This document shows, one piece after another, positions 6,369 through 12,945 of a stretch of DNA of 13,682 nucleotides. Source of the DNA: Nitrospinota bacterium (GTDB taxonomy: Bacteria > UBA8248 > JACPRG01); contig JASLXW010000050.1 of assembly GCA_030740135.1 (NCBI GenBank), positions 1 through 13,682 of the forward strand. Direction: 5' to 3'. The notes beneath the pieces are model-generated. The model saw only the letters and a program-made list of their open reading frames with translations. It was not told the origin of the DNA and searched no databases. Made by a program: the position numbers and the translations under genes. Every line of letters starts with the position of its first letter. Positions within the stretch are counted from its first letter, which is position 1.

Positions 6369-8762
6369 TCAATCGATCCGGCTTCCACCCCACTGCCGAT
6401 CATCGACCGGACTGTTCCCCGTCTCCAGAATTTTCCAAATCCGGTAGGGCGTGAGCGGGGTCTCGTTGATCTCGACCCCGAGCGGTTTCAGGGCGTCCTC
6501 AATCGCCGCGACAACGGCCGCGGGCGCCGCGATGGTGCCGCTTTCTCCGGCCCCCTTCACACCCAGAGGGTTGTAAGGCGAGGGGGTCTCCATGTGGCGG
6601 ACCTCGATGTCCGGGATGTCGGTGGAAAGCGGCAGGAGGTAGTCGAGAAATGTGGAGGCCAGGGGCGCCGCGTTCTCGTCGAAGGCCACCTCCTCGATGA
6701 TGGTCTCGCCGATCCCGTGGACGATCGCCCCCCGGACCTGTCCGGTCAGGATCGTCGGATTCAGGATCCGGCCGCAGTCGTGGGCGACGACGTAGCGCAG
6801 CACCCGCACATATCCCGTCTCCGCATCCACCTCGACGACGCACACGTGACAGCCGGCCGACGTCGCCGGAGCGCTCGGCGTATTGTATTCCCGGACCTCG
6901 AGCCCGGGCGCTTTGCCGCCCATCATCATCCCCGGCGTCCCCGCGGCCGCGCGGGCCACCTCCCCCAACGTCATGGACCGGTCGGGGCTTCCTTTGACGA
7001 AAACCTTCCCGTCCGAGATCTCGAGATCCTCGGCGGCGCACTCCAGGGACGAAGAGGCGAACTCGAAAACCTTTTTCCGCATGGCGTCTCCGGCCACCGC
7101 CACCGAATTGGACGCCGTCACCGCAATCCGGCTGGCGAAGGTCCCGAATCCATAAGGGATGTGGCGGGTGTCCCCGGTCACGACCTTGATGCTCCCGGGG
7201 TCCAGGTCAAGGGTGTCGGCCAGGACCTGAGCGAGGATGGTCTCGTGGCCCTGCCCGGTGGGCGTCGCTCCGGTGTAAAGAATGACTTCCCCGGAATCGT
7301 CCACACGGACGACGGCCCCCTCGTAGGGACCGAATCCGGTTCCCTCGATGTTGAAGCTGACGCCCATGCCTACGTACCAGCCCTTTTCCGGGTCCCCCGC
7401 CTCGCCCGGACGCCGCTCGCCGTTTCTGAAATCCTCATAGGCCGCGGCCTCCAACGCCATGTTCATCAAAGCGGGGTAATCCCCGTTGTCGTAGGTCAAC
7501 GGCGTGCCGTCCCGCGCGAGGATGCCGATCTCGTAGGGGAACTCTTCGGGCTGAATGAGGTTCTTTCGCCGGACCGCCACGGAGTCCAACCCCAGCCGGT
7601 CGGCGATCCGCTCGATGACCCGCTCCATGATGAAGGCCGACTGCGGCCGTCCGGCGCCGCGGACCGGGGCGATGGGCGTCCGGTGGGTATAAACCACCTC
7701 CATCGCCGCGTCGAAATGCCGGATGCAGTAGGGTCCGGGGATGTTGGTCATCGAGAGATAGGGGACCACCGCCCCCCAAGGGACATAGGCCCCGGTGTCG
7801 AACACGCCGCGGTCCCGCAGCGCCAGGATGCGGCCCTCCTCGTCGTACCCGACCTCGACCTCGTGGACCTGCTCGCGCTCCTGGTAGGTCGTTTGGATGT
7901 GCTCGATTCGGTCCTCGATCCACTTGACCGGCCTGCCCGCCCGCATGGCCGCCCAGGGGACGACGAAGTCCTCGGGGTAGGAAAACGCCTTGGGTCCGAA
8001 CCCCCCGCCCACGTCCGGGGCGATGACGTCCACCGAATGTTCGGGGCGGCCCAGCACCCGGGAGATGTTTCGGCGCACCTGGTGGGGGACCTGCGTCGAG
8101 GAATAGACGGTCAACCGGTCGAACGCCGCGTCATGGTAGGCCAACAGGCCCCGCGTCTCCATCGCCTCCCCGCCCGCCCGCTGCAACGTCAGCCGGAGCG
8201 TCTCCCGCCTCGGCGCGCGGGCCAGCTCCTTCTCGACGTCGCCGAACCGGACCTCTATCCGGGCGGCCCGGTTGTCCCCGAGGTCGGCGTGAACCAGGGG
8301 CGCGTCCGCCTTCAGGGCGTCCACGGGATGGGCCGTCGCCGGAAGAACCTCGTACGAGACCCGGACCCCGTCCAGGGCGTCCTCGGCCGCCGCGCGGTCC
8401 CCGGCCAGGACGAAGACGACGGGCTCGCCCACGTACCGGGTGAAGCCGCGGGCCAGGGGGAGGATGTTCCGGGGACGAAGCGCGGGATTCGGAACGGGCT
8501 GTGGAAACTCCCGGCACGCTTCGCCCATATCCTCGGCGGTGAAGGCCGCGACGCCCCCCCCCCCCCGCTCCAGCGCGCCGGAGACATCGATGGACTCGAT
8601 TCGGGCGTGGGCGTAAGGGGAGCGCAGGAAGGCGCCGTGCAGCGCCTCCGGACAGGGAAGATCGTCGACGTACCGCCCCCCGCCCGTGAGAAGACGTCCA
8701 TCCTCCTTGCGGGGGACGTCGGCGCCAATCCATTTCGTGTTCATCCGAAACTCAGAACTCAT
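6369..8762 (-). CDS. xanthine dehydrogenase/CoxL-family molybdopterin-binding large subunit
   Basis: A 797-aa catalytic subunit of a molybdenum hydroxylase (CoxL/XdhA fold), the size of a stand-alone large subunit. The N-terminal a/b-hammerhead domain starts at WIGADVPRKEDGRLLTGGGRYVDD. Cofactor motifs are GGGFGPK (252-258), VRGAGR (367-372), which is the loop that reads AYRCSFR in true CO dehydrogenases and AYRGAGR in form II proteins, TGQGHET (502-508), and GVKGAGESG (734-742) with the catalytic Glu740. The Cys of aerobic CO dehydrogenase is therefore absent, and hydroxylation of an N-heterocycle or aldehyde is more likely than CO oxidation. ATG at 8762 is used, with a second ATG at 8744; neither has a strong ribosome-binding site. 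The gene converges with the SDR, 25 bases apart. FeS (CoxS) and FAD (CoxM) partners are not in the window. A 13-C tract lies at 8554-8566. Confidence 0.9.
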   Translation of the reverse strand: MSSEFRMNTKWIGADVPRKEDGRLLTGGGRYVDDLPCPEALHGAFLRSPYAHARIESIDVSGALERGGGGVAAFTAEDMGEACREFPQPVPNPALRPRNILPLARGFTRYVGEPVVFVLAGDRAAAEDALDGVRVSYEVLPATAHPVDALKADAPLVHADLGDNRAARIEVRFGDVEKELARAPRRETLRLTLQRAGGEAMETRGLLAYHDAAFDRLTVYSSTQVPHQVRRNISRVLGRPEHSVDVIAPDVGGGFGPKAFSYPEDFVVPWAAMRAGRPVKWIEDRIEHIQTTYQEREQVHEVEVGYDEEGRILALRDRGVFDTGAYVPWGAVVPYLSMTNIPGPYCIRHFDAAMEVVYTHRTPIAPVRGAGRPQSAFIMERVIERIADRLGLDSVAVRRKNLIQPEEFPYEIGILARDGTPLTYDNGDYPALMNMALEAAAYEDFRNGERRPGEAGDPEKGWYVGMGVSFNIEGTGFGPYEGAVVRVDDSGEVILYTGATPTGQGHETILAQVLADTLDLDPGSIKVVTGDTRHIPYGFGTFASRIAVTASNSVAVAGDAMRKKVFEFASSSLECAAEDLEISDGKVFVKGSPDRSMTLGEVARAAAGTPGMMMGGKAPGLEVREYNTPSAPATSAGCHVCVVEVDAETGYVRVLRYVVAHDCGRILNPTILTGQVRGAIVHGIGETIIEEVAFDENAAPLASTFLDYLLPLSTDIPDIEVRHMETPSPYNPLGVKGAGESGTIAAPAAVVAAIEDALKPLGVEINETPLTPYRIWKILETGNSPVDDRQWGGSRID
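8554..8566. repeat. 13-base C homopolymer inside the molybdenum hydroxylase gene
   Basis: Thirteen consecutive C (G on the coding strand) encode a Gly run near residues 67-70 (ERGGGG). The frame is open through it. Such a tract is prone to slippage in the cell and to sequencing error. Confidence 0.85.
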
Positions 8763-8789
8763 CCCAGGGCCCGGCCTTCCCCAATGCAG

Positions 8790-8809
8790 GAATTGGAGCC
8801 GTCCAATTC
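8790..8809 (-). promoter_or_regulatory. perfect 8+4+8 dyad 27 bases upstream of the molybdenum hydroxylase start
   Basis: GAATTGGA (8790-8797) and TCCAATTC (8802-8809) are perfect inverted repeats around GCCG. They sit in the 85-base gap between the upstream exported-protein gene and the hydroxylase gene. The site could be an operator controlling the hydroxylase separately, or an RNA hairpin for processing. No U-run follows in either direction, so an intrinsic terminator is less likely. Confidence 0.5.
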
Positions 8810-8847
8810 AGAAAGCCGCCCATTCCCTACACCGGACGATAGAGGGT

Positions 8848-9612
8848 TCAAAGGTCGGCGCACTCCCGAATCCTCTCCGAGAGTCCGCCTGGAATCAGGA
8901 CTCGAAACCGCACGCGCGCCAAGCCTTGTGGAGGAACGTGCACTTCCTGCGTGTGGCTGCCCAACACCCCGTGCCAGATTGAAACCCGACGGCGGCCTTC
9001 GGGAATGTCTTCGATCCGAAAAATACCACGCTCAGATGTCATCGTGAAGAAGGGGTGATTGTGAACCCGGACGTGCATTTCCATCCATGGGCGGCCGGAC
9101 GAGCCGATCGATACAAACCCCGGCTGGTGAAACTTCACGATCTTTCGCTTCCCCCGCTTCTCTAAAGCGAAGCTCAAAGTCAGTGCCTTGGATGAGGATT
9201 GAATTCGGACCGCTTCCCGCGCCCGGCTCAGGAAAGCCACCCGCTCACCCGATTGGATCGCCAGAATGCGAGGCTCGAACCGAATCGTTCTGACGGCGAC
9301 CACATGGGGCCTTCGGCTCCTGCGAACCGGGACACGGGTGGACTGGAGGGACTGGACGTACACAATCGCATTGCGAACCTCGCCTCGTCCGGAAATGCCA
9401 AGACCGCCGGCCAACCGTTCGCATCCCGGGCGTTGAGCGAGGAGAGCGCGGCTTTGCGTCGCGTCTGAGAAGCGGTGAACCACCCTGCGGTATTCCTGAT
9501 ACGGAATGTTCCCGACGAGTCGCACCCGTCCGACGAGGGCGCCGCAAAGGCCCGTCGCTTGATGTGCCAAAACCAACACAAGTCCGACGGAGATGGTCAG
9601 GGCCGCGCGCAT
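8848..9612 (-). CDS. exported cupredoxin-like/carboxypeptidase-regulatory-like protein with lost copper ligands
   Basis: A 254-aa periplasmic protein with a signal peptide at residues 1-~22 (ALTISVGLVLVLAHQATGLCG). GALVGRVRLVG and NAIVYVQ (81-87) match the start of a family of exported proteins with a plastocyanin-like domain (here RFEPRILAIQSGERVAFLSR, 111-130) followed by a carboxypeptidase-regulatory-like domain (NHPFFTMTSERGIFRIEDIPEGRRRVSIWH, 185-214). In relatives the copper site reads C-D-V-H-P-W-M. Here the aligned stretch is S-S-G-R-P-W-M (171-177), so Cys and His are replaced by Ser and Arg, and the upstream HN is also missing. The fold is probably kept without type-1 copper. The start has AGGGGG nine bases upstream. 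It lies 38 bases after the lipoprotein gene, so is likely in the same operon. Its role is unknown. Confidence 0.65.
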   Translation of the reverse strand: MRAALTISVGLVLVLAHQATGLCGALVGRVRLVGNIPYQEYRRVVHRFSDATQSRALLAQRPGCERLAGGLGISGRGEVRNAIVYVQSLQSTRVPVRRSRRPHVVAVRTIRFEPRILAIQSGERVAFLSRAREAVRIQSSSKALTLSFALEKRGKRKIVKFHQPGFVSIGSSGRPWMEMHVRVHNHPFFTMTSERGIFRIEDIPEGRRRVSIWHGVLGSHTQEVHVPPQGLARVRFRVLIPGGLSERIRECADL

Positions 9613-9650
9613 GCGTTCATCCCCCTGTTGACGGATGGATGCGTCTCATC

Positions 9651-10037
9651 CTAGAGCGCCTTGAGGTCCTTCAGAACGGTTTCGATTCTTCCGAGAAGAA
9701 CACGGGTCCTTTCATTGTCCTTTTTGGAGACAGCCACTCTCAGCCCTCGTGCATCTTCCTGCAGCCTCTTGGCAAGGTCTTTTTTCGCGGGGTCGGTGTA
9801 GGCGCGCCCCAGGGCCTCTGCACTTTTCTCGATGTGACTCGCGTCGGTGAGCACACTGGAGAGGTCCAAGGGTTTCCTTTCCAAGGAGGCTCGAATCGCG
9901 AGGAAGTGTTGCAGGATATCGTTGAGCGGCGCCAAGACCGGCGGCTGGGACTCACAGGACGCAAGCAGGATCCAAAGCCCCAGCGGAATGAGCGCCGGGG
10001 CTTTACGCCGTCGTTTTCTTTTATTAAGAACCGTCAT
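9651..10037 (-). CDS. small helical lipoprotein, unknown function
   Basis: A 128-aa protein from ATG at 10037: a very basic N-terminus (NKRKRRRK), a hydrophobic segment and the lipobox LLASC ending at Cys28, so it is probably a lipidated periplasmic protein. The mature part is predicted all-helical and rich in Lys, Arg, Leu and Asp (NDILQHFLAIRASLERKP; DPAKKDLAKRLQEDARGLR), as in small four-helix bundles. It has no CxxCH haem motif and no recognised metal site. The start overlaps the end of the permease gene by 14 bases and has no clear ribosome-binding site, which suggests translational coupling. A longer start at 10055 is possible. I do not recognise the family; an accessory role for the transporter is inferred from position only. 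Confidence 0.7.
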   Translation of the reverse strand: MTVLNKRKRRRKAPALIPLGLWILLASCESQPPVLAPLNDILQHFLAIRASLERKPLDLSSVLTDASHIEKSAEALGRAYTDPAKKDLAKRLQEDARGLRVAVSKKDNERTRVLLGRIETVLKDLKAL

Positions 10038-10941
10038 CCATGAGGTGGGGCGCATCTTTCACTCTCCCGGCAGGGCGGTCTCCACCCGCTTCAGGGGCAA
10101 ACACAGGTTCAGCAGGGGGGGGCGTGGTCACATACTTCGCCCGGAAAAACCTGCCGATTCCGGCAAGGAGCAGAAGCAGACCGAACGTACAGATGATTGT
10201 CGCTCCGGTGGGCAAATTCAGGCGGAAGGAAAAATAAAGGCCGAAAAAACTCGTCCCCACGCCGAAGATCCATGCAATCACCAGGACCCGGGAGATCCGT
10301 CTTGCAAGAAGCATTGCCGCGACCGGGGGGACGATGAGGTAGGAGAAGACGAGAAGGACGCCTCCCGTCCGGATGGCAAAGGCAATGACGAACCCGAGTG
10401 AGAGATAAAAGAGGAAATTCCAAAGGGGAACGGAGAACCCCGCATCCTTAGGCCGCTCATGGTGGAAAGAAATGAGGAAAAATCTCTCCCGGAAAATCCC
10501 GTGGAACAGCCCGATGAGTCCGAATGCGACCGCCATCTGCCCGAGTTGGGAAGGCGTCACGGCCAGGATGTTCCCGAAAAGGAATTTCAGGGCGCTGGCC
10601 TCACCGGTGGGAGACTTGGCGACGATCAGGATGGCCGCCGCGGAGGCGACGGCATACATGATCCCGATGAAGGCCTCGTGAGGAATCCGATCGTCGTCGA
10701 TGCGGACTACTGCGAAAAGCGTGGCCCCCAGGAAGGTGAACACGATGGACGTGATCACAGGCTCAAACCCGATCAACAACCCCAGCACGACCCCGAGTGA
10801 AGAGATCTGCGCCAGGGCCAGATCCACAAAGACGATGCCCCGCAGGACCACGTGGACCCCGAAATAGGCCAGAATGCCCGCCAGGAGAACACCTGCCACG
10901 AACGCCTGGAGCATGAACGGGATCGAGAAAAGCTCAATCAT
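10024..10941 (-). CDS. metal ABC transporter permease, ABC-3 (ZnuB/TroC/MntB) family
   Basis: A 305-aa inner-membrane protein with about eight hydrophobic segments. The family signature covers VFVDLALAQISSLG near the N-terminus, IPHEAFIGIMYAVASAAAIL, LKFLFGNIL, and the late VLLVFSYLIVPPVAAMLLA. ABC-3 permeases import Zn2+, Mn2+ or Fe2+ delivered by a cluster A-I binding protein, as encoded directly upstream (48-base gap). ATG at 10941 is chosen because GGAGG lies 11 bases before it; the frame stays open 16 codons further upstream without similarity. A hydrophilic Pro-rich tail of ~35 residues at the C-terminus is longer than usual. No ATPase gene is adjacent on either side, which is unusual for this family. 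Confidence 0.9.
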   Translation of the reverse strand: MIELFSIPFMLQAFVAGVLLAGILAYFGVHVVLRGIVFVDLALAQISSLGVVLGLLIGFEPVITSIVFTFLGATLFAVVRIDDDRIPHEAFIGIMYAVASAAAILIVAKSPTGEASALKFLFGNILAVTPSQLGQMAVAFGLIGLFHGIFRERFFLISFHHERPKDAGFSVPLWNFLFYLSLGFVIAFAIRTGGVLLVFSYLIVPPVAAMLLARRISRVLVIAWIFGVGTSFFGLYFSFRLNLPTGATIICTFGLLLLLAGIGRFFRAKYVTTPPPAEPVFAPEAGGDRPAGRVKDAPHLMDDGS

Positions 10942-10989
10942 CGTGTTCGATACCTCCGGGACGGCTCGGGGCTGCCTTCCTGGTATCAC

Positions 10990-11931
10990 TCATTTGCCGG
11001 CAACCTTCAACAGCGTCCGGATGTTCCGCTCGAACAAATCGAAGTACGTTTCGGTCCCGTACTTCTTTCCCAGGGAGATGGGCAGGGCCACCCGCTTTGC
11101 ACCGGCCGCCCGGGCCACCATCGCCGGGGTGCTCGAGGCGTAGAAGGGGACCTGGATGATGATTTTCACCTCCTCCAACTGCATTTCCGAGATGATGTCC
11201 CGGAGGTCTTTCGGCGATGGCGGAATGCCCGCTTGCGGCTCGATGGGCCGCAAGATGTTCAGTCCAAACCGTTTGGCGAAGTAAGGCCAGATGTCGTGAT
11301 AGCTGACAACCATTGTCCCCTTCAGCGGGGCCATCTGTTCCTGCCACTTCGCGAGCCGGGCTCGAAGCGCTACGAGATAAGCCCGCCGGTTGGCGTCGAA
11401 AAACTTCCGATCCTTGGCCGAAACGAAAGAGATTGCCTGAAAGATGTTGCCCAGGATGATCTCCGCGTTGAACGGGTCCATCCAGTAATAGGGATTTCCC
11501 CGGGTGTGGATGTGTCCCCCGCTCGCAGAGGCGGCCGCCTTCGGGGCGTTCAGCCAGGTGATCCCCTTCGAGGCGTCCACCACGACAAGACGCCGGTTGC
11601 CGGCGTTGCGGAGGACGGACACCGTCCACTGCTCCTCGTCGGAGCCCGTCCACAGAAATACCTGGGCCTTCCGGACGCGCAAGATGTCCTGGGGCGTGGC
11701 TTGGGTCAGGTGGGGGTCCTGGTAAGGTTTTCCAATGCTGTAAACTTGGACGCTGTCCTTGCCCAATACCTCCACAAAGTGTTTCAACACCGTGGTCGTG
11801 GTGACGACGCGGATCGGCTCTCGGGCGAATCCTTCCGGGGCGACCCCAATCCCTGCCAGCACCGGCAATAGATAAGCCAACGGCCAAAGCAACTTCTTGA
11901 AGAGACCGCCTTTCAACGTCAGGACTCTCAT
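10990..11931 (-). CDS. metal ABC transporter substrate-binding protein (ZnuA/cluster A-I-like)
   Basis: Periplasmic metal-binding protein of 313 aa with a signal peptide (~1-37, cleavage near GFA-REP). Landmarks of the family are DPHLTQATP (72-80) with ligand His74, SYHDIWPYFAKRFG (210-223) with ligand His212, and the EPQAGIPPSPKDL block (231-243). The third ligand region reads GNPYYWMDP (145-152) where relatives normally have NPHYWLDP, so Tyr148 sits at the usual His position; His140 and His142 lie just before it. The C-terminal ALPISLG...GTETYFDLFERNI matches a sub-group lacking the usual final Asp. Bound metal could be Zn, Mn, Cu or Ni and cannot be fixed. ATG at 11931 has GGAG ~10 bases upstream. 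It lies between the cytochrome (103-base gap) and the permease. Confidence 0.85.
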   Translation of the reverse strand: MRVLTLKGGLFKKLLWPLAYLLPVLAGIGVAPEGFAREPIRVVTTTTVLKHFVEVLGKDSVQVYSIGKPYQDPHLTQATPQDILRVRKAQVFLWTGSDEEQWTVSVLRNAGNRRLVVVDASKGITWLNAPKAAASASGGHIHTRGNPYYWMDPFNAEIILGNIFQAISFVSAKDRKFFDANRRAYLVALRARLAKWQEQMAPLKGTMVVSYHDIWPYFAKRFGLNILRPIEPQAGIPPSPKDLRDIISEMQLEEVKIIIQVPFYASSTPAMVARAAGAKRVALPISLGKKYGTETYFDLFERNIRTLLKVAGK

Positions 11932-11970
11932 CGGCTGAACTCCAAGATCGAGCGTTTACCGGCAAGCCGC

Positions 11971-12004
11971 CCGGGGATTAAGGACAGGGAACCACAACCC
12001 CCGG
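11971..12004 (-). other. intercistronic inverted repeat
   Basis: CCGGGGATT (11971-11979) and AACCCCCGG (11996-12004) pair with one mismatch across a 16-base loop between the cytochrome and metal-binding protein genes. No U-run follows, so it may be a processing or stability hairpin rather than a terminator. Confidence 0.3.
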
Positions 12005-12034
12005 AAGTCTTTCGCCCCTCATAGCGGTCAACGA

Positions 12035-12727
12035 CTACTTGTCCTTCATATGCCCCCCATGTCTTGGGGGCGCCTTCTTCTCCCCCATCTTGTGACCTTC
12101 GCGCCCCATCTCCTTCCTTTCTCCGTGACCGGATCCATGCCCATGCTCGGCGTGGCTGCCGCCCATCCTGAGGCTGGAAATGTAGGCCACCAGATCGACG
12201 AGGTCCTGCACCGTCAGGACGTCCGCATAACTCGGCATGGTGGAGGACCCGTCCTTTGCCGAATATCCCTCAGCGATGATGATGACCCGGTTCGGATTCA
12301 TCACCGATTCGGCAAAATACTCGGGAGAATGGTGAGAACCCATCCCGGACAGGTCGGGTCCCACATCTTTCGGCCCCCGCTCCACATGAGGAAACTTTTC
12401 TCCCCGGACCGCGTGACACTGGTGGCATTCCATCTCGACGAAGACCTTCCGGCCATCGTCCGGATCTCCATCGGGAATCCGGAACTTCCACCCTTTCGGG
12501 ACGCCTCCCTGCCTATGCAGCTCGTCCATGGTGATCCGGATCGAGGCCCCGGGTTTCCTCTTCATCATTTGTGAATGGGATTGGCCGGCCGGTTTGGGAT
12601 GCCCGCCCTTCTTCATCCCATGTTCGGAATGTTTCATTTGTCCCAAAACGGACGGGGCGGCGAAAATCCCGACCGCCAGAAACAGGATTATCGGATAGAC
12701 GGAAGTTTTCAAAGACCCTGACAACAT
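12035..12727 (-). CDS. His-rich exported monohaem cytochrome c
   Basis: A 230-aa exported class I cytochrome c. The signal peptide (1-~29, IILFLAVGIFAAPSVLG) is followed by a His/Met-rich stretch (31-60), a haem-binding CHQCH at 101-105, a likely distal Met164 in STMPSYADVLT, and a closing helix VQDLVDLVAYISSL (173-186). This is the pattern of a small electron-transfer or oxidase-type cytochrome domain. The last ~40 residues carry seven His (192, 195, 197, 201, 212, 223, 226) with Met, Gly and Lys, a probable metal-binding tail. ATG at 12727 is chosen because AAGGGGGG lies just upstream and the signal peptide begins there; the 45 upstream codons (to 12862) lack export features. It is followed by the metal-binding protein gene, suggesting metal handling linked to redox. 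The electron partner is unknown. Confidence 0.85.
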   Translation of the reverse strand: MLSGSLKTSVYPIILFLAVGIFAAPSVLGQMKHSEHGMKKGGHPKPAGQSHSQMMKRKPGASIRITMDELHRQGGVPKGWKFRIPDGDPDDGRKVFVEMECHQCHAVRGEKFPHVERGPKDVGPDLSGMGSHHSPEYFAESVMNPNRVIIIAEGYSAKDGSSTMPSYADVLTVQDLVDLVAYISSLRMGGSHAEHGHGSGHGERKEMGREGHKMGEKKAPPRHGGHMKDK

Positions 12728-12769
12728 GATTCCCCCCCTTCTGCCGGTCGAGGCGGCTGGGAGAAGAGT

Positions 12770-12783
12770 ACACAGGTCTGTGT
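12770..12783 (-). promoter_or_regulatory. operator-like dyad upstream of the cytochrome gene
   Basis: ACACAG (12770-12775) and CTGTGT (12778-12783) are perfect inverted repeats with a two-base centre, 42 bases before the cytochrome ATG. Placement suits a repressor or activator site for the metal/cytochrome operon. It does not clearly match the Zur or Fur consensus. Confidence 0.35.
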
Positions 12784-12901
12784 GCGACGATGCGGGTGGA
12801 TTCCCGCACCGAAAACCCTCACCGTTCACCGATTCACACCCTACCGAGTTGTGAGAACACATAGAGCGGTATCTCTTTCCCTGATTCCAAAGGCGAAAGG
12901 G

Positions 12902-12918
12902 ACCCTTTTGGGAAGGGT
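12902..12918 (-). terminator. possible weak terminator after the exported PHRVHH protein gene
   Basis: ACCCTT (12902-12907) and AAGGGT (12913-12918) form a 6-bp stem with a 5-base loop, 28 bases beyond the stop codon. On the minus strand it is followed by CCCTTTCGCCTTT, a poor U-tract. It could partly separate the small exported protein from the cytochrome operon. Confidence 0.25.
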
Positions 12919-12945
12919 GGAACGGGAGACGTTGACGGAGACGAT

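Noticed and set aside
6369..8762. Aerobic CO dehydrogenase large subunit (coxL)
   Set aside because: The active-site loop reads VRGAGR rather than AYRCSFR, so the Cys that holds the Mo-Cu centre is absent.
6594..9047. 817-residue plus-strand frame opposite the molybdenum hydroxylase
   Set aside because: The minus strand carries every cofactor motif; the antisense frame has none and runs through the intergenic gap.
10852..11871. Plus-strand and alternative minus-strand frames over the metal-binding protein gene
   Set aside because: They overlap a protein with signal peptide and ligand motifs and show no domain features.
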